Shown one piece after another: positions 1-10,800 of a stretch of DNA of 64,000 bases. Within the stretch, counting starts at the first letter, position 1. Each line of letters begins with the position of its first letter. Position numbers and translations under genes: made by a program. Source of the stretch: Mangifera indica (taxonomy: Eukaryota; Streptophyta; Magnoliopsida; Sapindales; Anacardiaceae); assembly GCF_011075055.1 (NCBI RefSeq), contig NC_058137.1:9533463-9597462 (forward strand), read 5' to 3'. The notes under the pieces are model-generated. The model was not told where the DNA came from. It ran no database searches and saw only the letters and a list, made by a program, of their open reading frames with translations.

Positions 1-68
1 GATCAATACAGTAATACCCAGATATTTCAGATGACAGTGTTTGTTGATTAGTCCAGACAATGCAGAAC

Positions 69-2586
69 TCAGCATTTCACTGCTTTTCTGACAATAAAAT
101 CTTTAACAAAAATGGGCATATGGTATAGAATCGCCATTATGGTGGAGAGTTGACCGGAGGAGAACCAAGCAGGGGGGTTGTTCTTCATCACTGCCGCTAC
201 AGTGTTCTTTGCAAACACTTCTGCAGGGGTTGACTTTGATGTCTGCGAAAAATAAGCTCTCTCTCGGATATATTCTTCAAATGGCTTGTACAGCTTCCAT
301 TCAGGCATCCGGTTGTAGTTGGAAAGAGCAGTCTTTCCTATATTGGATGTTATAGCCCCAGGGACGATGTTGATGACATCAATTCCAAAATGTCTTAGTT
401 CCAATCTGCAATAGACACCAGACTTGTGAAGATAATTTCATGAGAAAAGCCTTTGGTCATGGAATGATCATATTTACATGGGATATACGTATATCATAAA
501 ATGACACAATCTAAATGCTCAAGATGACTGCTGCATCAATAGGTTTATACAGCCTCTTCTAAGAGTAGTATTCTTTCAACAATGGCCAGATAGCATGTGG
601 AAACATCTATGCATAAGAAAAGAAAGGTTATGCTATAATTTTCTGATGATTTTCATGGCATTTGTGATATAGTGCTACAAGAATAGTGTAATCAGAATAG
701 GAATCTGCGAAATACAAACCTCAAAGTATCAGTCAGTGAATGAAGAGCACATTTAGTTGATGTGTAGACGCCAGCCCATGGTGCAGGAAGGTATGCACTA
801 ACACTTCCGACATTTACAATCTTTCCCTTCTTCCTGGATGCCATGTGAGGAACAACTGCTTGAACCATCCTCATGGGACCTACAGAACAGTAAAATAATG
901 CAGCTTCAAGAAATCGATGTATTAACCTACAAATGGAACTTCAAAAATGCCCAAGTTCTAGGTACATAGATAACATGACCCTCTAACATCAGCTGCTTTT
1001 TTACAACTGAGTAAAACTATTTTCAATTATTTATCCTACCCAGTTCAAGTTTGAATAGTAGGAATTGCCTCAAAACCATTGGAAGAATTTTGTTAACTCC
1101 AATAAAACCATTCTCAGTTGATTATCTAGCCAAGTTCAGAAAAATAGGAGTTTCTATATGTAATTCACCAGATGCGGAGATTGCAGCAAGCATTTTTTGT
1201 TAAGAAATTTTTTTTATCGTCATGCAAATCTCAGAGAACTAGTTTCTACAAGTTCAAAATGACAAACTTGGTGGAAAGGTGGTTGAAACCCACTCAAAAC
1301 CTTTTTTTTTAAACCCCCATGCTGCTTTTGCAATTGGTTTTCAACTGGACATGAAATGAAAGACACAGGATTTCCAAAAAACAACTGGTGAAAAAAGGCT
1401 CTAGAAGCTCAAGTGTACCAAATAATTGGTAGTGGTAGTACAAATAAGGCATGGAAAAAATTAGTTCAAGTATGACAAAAATGAAATACATAAAAGAAAA
1501 AGGTGTAAAAGTTCTGTTTTTTCATTGACAGAGTCTGCTGATAAAATAATGTTAATTTCCATTTTCAATTACTTCCACATTTTTCTCATTATAGTTGCAT
1601 TTATCATAACTTCTTTATTTCTTCATAATCACTCCATGGTATTATATGCAATGACTCTCCATAGTCAGTTCCACTCCTTACACTCTTATCACAACTTAAA
1701 GCAACCACTCCAACTACGTAATTTTTTCTTCATTTTGGTACATGAAAACCATCCAATCTCTCTCACCAGATCAACTATTTCTAAACTTATGCACTAGTAG
1801 AACCTATGACCTTGGTGGCTAGAAGAGTAATGGATATAATATCTCACACAACACCTCAAAGGGATTCACAATTCTGCCAAGTCACTGCTTAATCCTCCAA
1901 TAACTCATCATAGCCATTCAATGCTGTATCTACTCAGTAATAATCTAAACATACAAACAACAAATCGAAGCACACAACTCATCCGGGTAGTCGTCATTTT
2001 CAAAATCCAAATTATAATCAGAAACATAATAAAAAAAATATATATTATAATGAGCACCAAATTCAAAATCACTCTTTAATCTTTTAATTACCTTAATAGC
2101 TATTCAAGTGAAAATCTTTTTAGCGGCAGTTTAGACATATAATCACCACCGGATAAAAGAAAAAACCCAAAAAAGGCAATGAAAACTCTCATAAAGTTAC
2201 AATCATTACAACCCCATATCCAAATAAATTAAATTAAAATTACCATAAACATTGGTATTGAAAGTGTGCTCCATAGCTGATAAAGGAAGCTCAGCAAGAG
2301 GGCCAACACATTGAACTCCAGCATTATTAACCAAAACATCAATCTTTCCACATTTTTCAACAACATTTGACACAACATTCTTCACACTTTCATCAGAAAC
2401 AACATCAAGTTCTTGAAGGAAGAACCTGGGGTCATGTTCGAGGTCAGCCATGGCCGTTTTGGATCTGCTGGTGGCCACCACCATGCACCCTTTTGCAGCA
2501 AACTCACGTGCCAGCGCGTGGCCTATCCCGCCCTGAGAACAGCCGATGATTAACACCACTGGCAGCTGCTGCTCTTGAGGCTCCAT
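69..2586 (-). CDS. Short-chain dehydrogenase/reductase, 3 exons (1-acyl-DHAP reductase-like)
   Basis: Exons on the minus strand are 2586-2244, 879-720 and 405-69. Introns are GT-AG, and the joined length is 840 nt (279 aa). The protein is a classical SDR. A Gly-rich nucleotide-binding loop GCSQGGIG is at residues 15-22. TSR at 39-41 suggests NADPH, and NNAG is at 87-90. The catalytic triad is Ser140, Tyr153 and Lys157 (YTSTK). PGAI follows in the third exon. Overall it resembles plant homologues annotated as NADPH-dependent 1-acyldihydroxyacetone-phosphate reductase, which act in ether/glycerolipid metabolism at ER or lipid droplets; the exact substrate is inferred. The start is the first ATG, just before the nucleotide-binding strand. 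The reading frame is intact. The upstream region is cut at 2678 by a MULE insertion, leaving only 92 bp of native leader, so expression may be changed. Other SDR activities are possible. Confidence 0.9.
880..2243 (-). other. Intron 1 of the SDR gene
   Basis: Donor GTAATT follows the exon at 2244, and acceptor TTCTGTAG precedes 879. The intron is 1,364 bp and AT-rich. An open frame on the opposite strand at 1525-1797 has no recognisable domain and is taken as chance. I see no transposon ends inside. Intron 2 (406-719) has donor GTTTGT and acceptor TTGCAG. Confidence 0.8.
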
Positions 2587-2669
2587 TGAAATGGCGTGTG
2601 AGAGAAGTTACAGGGTTTGGCGTAGATTTAAGCAGACGAGAGTTGACATTTCAACTTTCCAACAAGATA

Positions 2670-2678
2670 TTGCCTTTA
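2670..2678. repeat. Left 9-bp target-site duplication of the MULE
   Basis: TTGCCTTTA directly precedes the element end GGGAAATTAT. The partner after the right end is TTGCTTTTA at 13804-13812 (8 of 9 identical). A 9-bp duplication is the Mutator superfamily hallmark. Confidence 0.8.
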
Positions 2679-2827
2679 GGGAAATTATCAAAAATTACCA
2701 AAATACCCTCCCACTAAGTAAAAATGCCCAAAATCACTATTTTCAAACAAAAATGCCCAAATTCACTATTTCAAGCAAAAATGCCCATAACTTTTTTCAA
2801 AATACCAAAATTACCCTTCCCCTTATT

Positions 2828-2835
2828 TATATAAA
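2828..2835. promoter_or_regulatory. TATA box, module 1, near-palindromic
   Basis: TATATAAA within TTTATATAAACCC. The core TTTATATAAA is a palindrome, so TATATAAAT also reads on the minus strand, toward the SDR gene whose ATG is about 240 bp away. Confidence 0.45.
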
Positions 2836-3060
2836 CCCTCCTCACTCACTATGAGGGGTTAAAATTTTTTTTATTAAAATTGTTAAGTTTAGTTTTTATG
2901 TCGTAATATAAGGATTAAATCAATGTTTCACAAATATGGGGGGTTAAATAAATTTTAGATAAATATGGAGGCTTTTGGATATTTTACATTGCAAAGGCAT
3001 TTTGATATTTCTTTATTTCATAACTTTTTCTAAAATGTCAAAATTACCCTTCCCCTCATC

Positions 3061-3068
3061 TATATAAA
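3061..3068 (+). promoter_or_regulatory. TATA box, module 2 of the left MULE terminus
   Basis: TATATAAA followed by CCCTCCTC and a CT-rich leader. The first downstream ATG (3169) opens a short frame that reaches the splice donor at 3227. Confidence 0.5.
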
Positions 3069-3168
3069 CCCTCCTCGCTTACTTTTATTACACACACTTC
3101 TCATATCACTCAAACACTCACTTTCACTTTTATTTTTATTCAAGATCAATTAGTGGAGATTCGTTCGG

Positions 3169-3226
3169 ATGGAAGAAGTTCGTATTTCTAAATTCGACTC
3201 GAAAAAAGACTTTTCATCAAAAAAAG
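3169..3226 (+). other. Candidate first coding exon of the MULE transposase
   Basis: An ATG at 3169 opens 19 codons (begins MEEVRISKFDSKK) and ends one base into a codon at a GT donor (3227). The acceptor TTGCAG at 4754-4759 would keep the frame into the PB1-like exon, placing the ATG at 4774 a few codons in. This is inferred from frame and splice signals only. Confidence 0.35.
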
Positions 3227-3445
3227 GTATTTATACCAATCTTAGCCTAAAACTTAATTTTATTTGTTAAGTCTAGTTTTTATGTCGTAATATAAGGGTT
3301 AAATGCAATGTTTCACAAATATGGGGGTTAAATGAAATTTTTGATAAATATGGGGGTTTTTGGATATTTTACATTGCAAAGGCATTTTGATATTTCTTTA
3401 TTTCATAACTTTTTCTAAAATGTCAAAATTACCCTTCCCCTCATC

Positions 3446-3453
3446 TATATAAA
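3446..3453 (+). promoter_or_regulatory. TATA box, module 3 of the left MULE terminus
   Basis: TATATAAA, 385 bp after the module 2 box in the same sequence context. In this copy the equivalent of the ATG at 3169 reads ACG (3542-3544). Confidence 0.5.
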
Positions 3454-3899
3454 CCCTTCTCACTCACTTTTATTACACACACTTCTCATATCACTCTCAC
3501 TTTCATTTTTATTCAAGATCAATTAGTAGGGATTCGTTCAGACGGAAGAAGTTCATATTTCTGAATTCGACTCGAAAAAAGACTATTCATCAAAAAAAGG
3601 TATTTATACCAATCTTAGCCTAAAACTTAATTTTATTTGTTAAGTCTAGTTTTTATGTCGTAATATAGGGGTTAAATAAATGTTTGACAAATATGGGGGT
3701 TAAATGTAATTTTAGATAAATATGGGGGGTTTTTGGATATTTTACAATATATAAAGGATTTATATAACATGTTAAGAATAGATAGGTATTGCTTTGATAC
3801 AAGACAACATACAAGGATGTTAAATAAAGAAAGAGATAATTGAAGGGTCAAATGAAATGTTATTAAAATTAGGGGGGCATTTTGATATTAAACATTGTA

Positions 3900-4540
3900 G
3901 GCGCATTATAATTGAAATTTTAGGTTTTTTCGAGTTTCACCGTTTTAGGATATATCGACTCGTATTATCCATATTTCTGAAGAATTTTTTGATTGTTGCC
4001 ATTCTAGGGTTTTCAACTTTTAGAATTCGAATTTCAGTTTCGTTTTTTCAAATTTCAACGTTTTAGGATATATCGACTAGTATTTTTCAGATTTCTGAAG
4101 AAATTTTAAATTGTTGCCATTCTAGGGTATTTAAACTCTAAGAATTCGAATTTCAGTTTCGTTTTTTCGAATTTTACCTTTTCAGGATATATCGACTAGT
4201 ATTTTTCAAATTTTCGAAGAATTTTTTGATTCTTGCCATTCTAGGGTTTTCAACTTTTAGAATTCGAATTTTAGTTCCCTTTTTTTGAATTTTACCGTTT
4301 TAAGATATATTGACTCGTATTTTTCAGATTTTCGAAGAATTTTTCGATTATTGTCATTCTAGGGTATTTAAAAAATTAGAATTCGAATTTCAGTTCTGTT
4401 TTTCTGAATTTCACCGTTTTAGGATATATCGACTTATATTTTTCAGATTTCTGAAGAAATTTTCGATTATTGACATTTTAAAGTATTTCAAATTATAGAA
4501 TTTGAATATCTATTTCAAAGTATAGATATTATAAAAACAT
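3900..4540 (+). repeat. Left subterminal array of ~119-bp repeats (about 5 units)
   Basis: Five diverged units carry TTTAGGATATATCGACT, a TTTCTGAAGAA stretch, a GCCATTCTAGGG stretch and AGAATTCGAATTTCAGTT. Unit starts are near 3940, 4060, 4180, 4298 and 4417. The array lies in the presumed first intron of the transposase gene. The same repeats occur in reverse orientation at 11525-12330. Subterminal repeats often bind transposase; that role here is inferred. Confidence 0.75.
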
Positions 4541-4773
4541 TTTAAATGGAACGTTAAAAACAGATAGATGCATTTTGTTATAAGATAACATACGAAAGTG
4601 TTGTATAAATTGTTAAATAATTATAGGGGGATAAATAAAATATTAGAAAAATATGAAGAGTTTTTTTTTTATATTAATAATTGTACGACTGTTTTACATA
4701 GTTATTATAGATTTTTTTATTATAAATGAATAATTATCTTCAAAAACTTGTAATTGCAGGATTGATAATTAAA

Positions 4774-7450
4774 ATGGATGGTTATGCATCGATTCGTTAC
4801 TAGGGAGAATGGATTCAAGGTGGCAACAACACAATGAAATATGTTGGAGGAGCCAAACAATTGATTAAAATCCCTTATGGAACAACATTCAAGGGATTTA
4901 TTGAGCTTTTGACGGAGTCTTGCAGTATTGATCCAATGACAAACTTCCTTCAACTATCAATGAAGCCAAGAAAAATTGAGCTCGACTGTCCCATACAGAT
5001 CCAAAACGATGAAGATGTCCAGGGTCTTATTGATATGTCCCAATACTTACAGAAATGTATTCCGATTTTTGTTACATGTACCCCAATTGAAGGGTAGAAG
5101 GAAGAAGATGAAGATGAAGATGAAGATGAAGAAGAAAGTAATGGGGTAAAAAAAGAATACGATTTGGAAAAGTTGATTGATTTCAATAATGACTCGTTGT
5201 ACATTGCAAACTCATAGGCTCATGGAGAAAAAGATATAGTTCCCGATTGGGGTGACTTTGATGGAAATGATATGCTCGATATTCCTTCAGAAGATGTAGA
5301 GCCTGATTATATGACATTAGTTACCGAGGGTATGGATAGTTTACAGCTTGAAGATCCTATTTTAGGTGGTGAAAATTATTCTGGGCCATTTTTTGACAAC
5401 GTCCCCACTGATCCATTTAGGTGGCTTCCTGATTTTCCTCCATAACCATCAGTATCATCAGGTGGTTCTAGATCGATCTGAGAGGAGAATGGTGTAAAGG
5501 TAGGTGATATTTTTCATAATAAAGTCCAATTGAAAGATGCCGTGAAGCAATTCTCTTACTTAAAGGATTTCAATTTGGTGTAAAAAAGTCTGACAAGAAA
5601 CGGTAGGAAATAAAGTGCAAGGCTGAAAATTGTGAGTGGTATATACATGCAACCAAGTCCACAGTCGGTGAAGTGTGGGGGATCAACTCTATGAATCCTA
5701 CCCACACATGTTCAGTTGATCAAATCATGCCACATCACAGATAAACTGGGGCTCGAGCTTTAGGTCAATTAATGAGATCAAAGTTTGTGATGGTTGATCA
5801 AATTTATTGGCCTAAGGAAATAATTGTAGACATCGTCGACCGACATAAAATTGATATTTCATACTCACAGGCTTGGCGGGCAAGAAATTGGGCTATAAAT
5901 TCATTGAGGGGTTCACCGGAGAAATCATTTATGCTTTTGTCAGATTATTGCTACAATCTACAACGTACTAATCCGGGCACCGTTACTGTTATTGAAACGG
6001 ATGATGACCATCGATTTAAGAATTTTTTCATGGCATTAGGATGTTCCATTAGTGCATTCAGAGATTATCTCCGACCGGTTATTTGCATTGACACTGCATT
6101 CCTTAAAGGTCGATATCTGGGGCATTTATTCGTTGCGGTGGCTCTTGATGGTAATAACCAGATATATCCTATTGGTTTTGGTGTCGATAAAAAAGAAGAT
6201 CATGAAACGTGGTCTTGGTTTCTCCAGCGGATTAAAGAATGTATCCATGACCTATCTGATTTGGCAATAATCTCATATCGACATCATGCTATATACTCGG
6301 CAATGGCTGAAGTCTTTTCAGATGTCCACTATGGATGTTGTTGTCATCATCTTCTGTGTAACATATGAGCAAAGTATAAACGAGACTCAAAGGTATAATG
6401 TTTTAAACAAGTAATTAAAATTGTAACAGTTTATCCTTTTCATACATTTTAATTATAATCAGTTATCATAATTTTTGACATCTAATAGGTTGCGAGGGCA
6501 TATTGGAAAGCCACAAAATCATACACAGAATCAGAATTTGGGGCGATGATGTAATCTCTTGACTCAATGAACCCTCAAGCTGGAGCCTATCTACGTGATA
6601 TCGGATTTGAGCGTTGGAGTAGAGCGTACTTTTTGGGGTATCGTTACAACATCATGACCACTAACATTGCTGAGTCATTTAATGCCTTTATTAGACATGC
6701 ACGAGGCCTACCTATCACAATGCTCCTGGAGTTCATTCGTGGTACCATGCAGCGATGGTTTTACGAGAGAAGAAACCATACAAGTAAGTATCTACTCATT
6801 ATTGATTAAATGTTTTTTTCTCGTGTTCTTTTTTCCCTTAGTTTTGAATATTACCAAATGTGTTGTTAATATTTTTTCAAATTACAGACGAATGTCCTAA
6901 CTTTATCACCCCTTAGGTGGAGGAGAAGATCAGTAATCATCTATCAAAGTCTGTAAGCCTAGAGGTTCGACCGATTACACCTACTCGATATCAGGTTGTC
7001 GGATTTGGTGGATTCATGGGTATTGTGAACTTTGGTGAAATGTCATGTACGTGTAGAAAGTTTCAGCTTTCGCTTATTCCGTGCAAACATGCCATTGCTG
7101 TTGCACGATATATGAGGCAGACGAATGTTAATGCATGGGTTCATCCATTCTTCCACACCAACGTCTACCATGCAATATATTAGGAACCGATCAATCCTCT
7201 TGGAAATCAATGTGATTAGTTGCACTCGCCAGAAGAAAGAGTTATATTGCCGCCTGTCCTCGATAGTCGTCATCCAGGTCATCCATCCAACAGAAATCGA
7301 CGTCCATTATAAGGAGAAAATGTTACACCGAGGATTTGCAGTCGTTGCCATCAACCGAGGCATACATGAACCCAATGTCAATCCCCAGCACCAGTCCCGA
7401 GCTCAGCCCCGTAACATTCATCTAAAAAGGGCAAAGAAACAAGATCTTGA
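4774..7450 (+). pseudogene. mudrA-like MULE transposase (decayed)
   Basis: Exon pieces are 4760-6392, 6489-6783 and 6888-7450, with GT-AG introns (6393-6488, 6784-6887). Order of parts: a PB1-like domain (4834-5097); an acidic linker; a Mutator N-terminal DNA-binding-type region with KKSDKKR and CKAENCEWYIHA (about 5570-5720); a DDE core (5772-6700) with IDTAFLKGRY (first Asp), the CxxH-like stretch GCCCHHL, and NIAESFN near the end; a SWIM finger CTCRKFQLSLIPCKH (7048-7092); and a CX2CX4HX4C zinc knuckle near 7350-7395. It is dead. About a dozen in-frame stops include TAG at 4801 and 6914 where Trp is expected and TGA at 6367. There is a frameshift near 5565. The ISDRH motif reads ISYRH (codon 6276-6278), losing what is probably the second catalytic Asp. 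It would have acted in the nucleus to cut and join the MULE ends. Confidence 0.88.
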
Positions 7451-7832
7451 CATGCTTATTCTTAGTTTTGTTTCTTATATGATTCTTCATTGTTGTACTT
7501 TAGTTTTATGTAACCGATGTATTTTAATTATTGTTTCAAATGTGTAATTGTATTGTCATTTGATGTAATAACTTTAGTGTAAACAATAAGTTGTTTCAGT
7601 ATTTCTTTATTTCATCTAATTGTTTCAAATGTGTAATTGTTTGAGTAATCCTATGTTTTCATTGTATTTCCGTGACAAGATTATTTAAAAAATAAAATCA
7701 AATACGATACATATCCATATATAACAACAAATAAAGTATATCATACACATATACTTATACAATAAATATATACATCTAAACATAGGAAGAACGATAAATA
7801 AATAATGAGTCAACTAACTATACATCCGTAAG
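7451..7832. other. Gap between two convergent MULE genes
   Basis: AT-rich sequence between the transposase stop and the Ulp1-like stop on the other strand. TGTTTCAAATGTGTAATTG occurs twice (near 7530 and 7623). It probably holds both 3' untranslated ends. No separate gene is seen. Confidence 0.5.
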
Positions 7833-10800
7833 CTACTCGATACAGTGAAAATATAACTCCGTCGCTAAACATCGATGCATAGAGGTAGACGACTCTCGGG
7901 GAAATCCATATCTCCGTGACAATGCCAAACACTCAAAAAATCGTAACATAAACACGCCATAGTCACCGAAGCCCAATCCCTGCTGAGGGACATCCGTCAC
8001 TTGATGCAAAGTAAGGGAATCACGTCGTAAAGTCCTCCTAGAAGCTAACCAAAAACTTGTTGCATCTAATAACACGGAAATGAATGTCAAATACGGTCGC
8101 ATGCGCTGCTCAAGAGTCCCTATATTATCTGAATATGATACCTCTGAATCGTATACCGTAATCGACCACTCACAGAGATCTATAACTCTGGCGACCTAAT
8201 GTGCATTGTTGAAGTTTATAGGGATGTAAACCTATAAACAGAGACAAATTTTAGTTAATTATCGTTGTCATCAACCAATTCAGTGTAATAGAAATATATA
8301 TATACTATACCTGATTGATCATCCCCCATGGTTTATACAACAATCTCGTGGTGTACGCTGCCTTAACCATCCTCGTGAAGAGCCCCGAAAACTCAAACTC
8401 GTTAATCGGTGTGGTCTACCAACTCTTTCAAGCCATCTCAATATGGCCTCTGAAGAATGTATGGGTAGTCATCCAACGTTGGGAAACAGTCGCACGGTGC
8501 TCGTCCTGGTGCCGACGTAATAAAGCTAAAAAGAATCCACATGCTAAAATGGTTTAAACAAGTTCACATGTGTTAGTTATTGATAAATATAACAAACTTT
8601 TTCCCAAATGATATAGTATAGACAACTTACATCGTCGATCAGCCACTGACGCAACTCTACCACAAGCCGCCAAAAACTGTCCTTTAACTTTGTCCCGATG
8701 AAGTAGACATTATGTAAGTCGGAAGCCGCAGCTCTGGTATACCATGTGAGGAAAGATTCCTCATGCTCTGAGGTAGAGGATGAAATGGTCCTAAGTTACC
8801 GTTTCACCCTCCCTTTGAGTGGATTTGTATACGGGGTGTAAACCAGCGGACCCTTCCGGATGATCCGACCACGTGTTGTACGAATCATCTGCATGATCCC
8901 AAAAAATAATTAATTCATCATTCATCCTATGTAACAATTAGCATTAATCGATTTATTTTACCTTTTTCATGTATGCGGGAGGAGGTTTAGCTAGAGAATC
9001 CTAAATCGCAATCAAGTCCAACACGCGTGCTCCCTCGGTGGACTAGAAAATTGTAATTTTGAACATCTCAGTGACCAATATATACGAATATTTATATACT
9101 AAGTATATAAATATATACCTCAATATGGATGGCCTCAGAAATGTCCCCCTGGAAGTCGTCCTCCTGGAAATCCTCCTCCTGTGAACCAATATCCACTATC
9201 TTTTTGGTTGAGCTCGGGATATCAGCAAGTAACCATAATCGCTCGTCCTGAAAAAGAGTCAAAACATCATTAAATGAACAATATAATTGAAAAGACAAAT
9301 CGATCAATGACATTGTTTTAAGAAAGTTAACCTTAACTTCCGGGGAAGGTGTTCGGGGAAAACCCTCTATCGATAATATATCAATGCCGGTTCCCTATAT
9401 GCATGAAAAGGGCAAAATGGTAAGTGATATTTCATATAAAATATAATATCGTTAATAATTAGCATACCTCAAGTGGAGGATCTGATGCAACAGAAGGGCT
9501 AACCGGTGCCTCCTCATGGTGACTACCCTAAGATAATAGTAATAATAACTTAATCAGTGACATTTCATATATAACAATAATATAATATAATAACGACATT
9601 AAATATAAATTTGAAATGTCATATGGACCTCGTGTGACTGATGGGATGGTATTGCAGTATCAATGGGGCATGTCGGTCGGATATCATCGTCCCTCTCCTA
9701 TACGAATGTAATAATAGTTGTCAGAATAATAACAGTATAGACATTTTTAATAAGTAATAAATTAGAAGTGGTTTTATAACCTGAGCGACAGGGGTTGGAT
9801 ATGTACGCGTGACGATGTCCTCCAAACGAGTCATACAATCCTGTAATCCAGTCATATCATTGCGTAATCGAGTTAGCTGGAAAGAGACATCGTCGTGTAA
9901 TCGAGTCATCTGGGAAGAGACATCGTCGCAAAAACTCGATAACTCATATAAAATTGTAGCACCCTAGTGTGCTAATGTAGCATCTAATGTAGAAATATTG
10001 GGTGCTACGGATGGGGGACACTGCTCGGTGGCATGATGGGTAGTACGGTCCTTCACTCCAAGATGGTGTGTCGTCCGTGGGCTCTGAACTATAGGAGAAC
10101 ATAAAGGCTGCTCCATAATAAGAGGCTGAATAGGCTGCTCCATAATAAGAGGCTGAATAGGCTCCTCCTGTGTCTCAGAAGTGTCGACGGGTACATTTGA
10201 AGGTCCAGAGTCTAGAGAAGCCCCATCTCTGGTTGGTGGAGGAATCGAAGAAGATGAGGAGGAATCAGCATCGGGTAAACCAGTGTACTCACGAATCTCA
10301 GAATACCATGGTGCACCCTCCTCAATCGATGATGGACGAAGGGGAAATGTGACATCCTCCTAATGATGAAGATATATAAGTCAAAATAATAGCAACATCA
10401 TATGAATTAATCAACTTATTAATTAACGAGTACATACCGGACTACTAGTGAAAATACGACCTATATGAGTTCAACTAGGGACGTCTCGCGTACGCCACCT
10501 TAACATCCGTGGGGACGCATAAGGATCAACAAGGTCAATCTAATCGTATAACGTGTCCAGAGTCTCATATATCCAATACTGCAATATAATCATTTACGAT
10601 ATAAATAAATCAATTTATATTTTTGTTAATTAATATATATAAATAATAATATAAAAATTACCTGAAATGCGAAAGGAAATCCGTAAAGGTCATATTTACA
10701 GATTTTAAGCATCCGTCTGGAATAGACTCTCTCATTCGCCTGTGACATAAACTCATATGTCATTTTCCACACAGCAATGCCCTAGGGGTAGGAATTAAAC

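Larger units (their letters stand above)
2815..3770 (+). repeat. Tandem promoter/leader modules in the left MULE terminus
   Basis: A module of about 375-385 bp is repeated. It runs from TTGTTAAGTCTAG (near 2880, 3264 and 3637) through a motif rich in ATATGGGGG. It then passes a TATA box (3061 and 3446; a shorter first copy at 2828), a pyrimidine-rich leader, and a short exon-like stretch ending AAAAAAG before a GTATTTAT donor (donors at 3227 and near 3600). The third copy of the first half is truncated near 3750. The first copy lacks the exon-like part. This looks like a duplicated transcription start region for the transposase gene. Confidence 0.7.

Noticed and set aside
1525..1797. 90-codon frame on plus
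   Set aside because: Lies wholly in the SDR intron, composition typical of AT-rich chance frames.
3900..4540. Regularly spaced repeats considered as a CRISPR-like array
   Set aside because: Units are contiguous, diverged ~119-bp repeats in a plant transposon, without short identical repeats or unique spacers.
4950..5204. Poly-Ser frame on minus
   Set aside because: Antisense of the acidic GAA/GAT linker of the transposase.
7043..7282. Minus-strand frame across the SWIM finger
   Set aside because: Shadow of the transposase coding strand.
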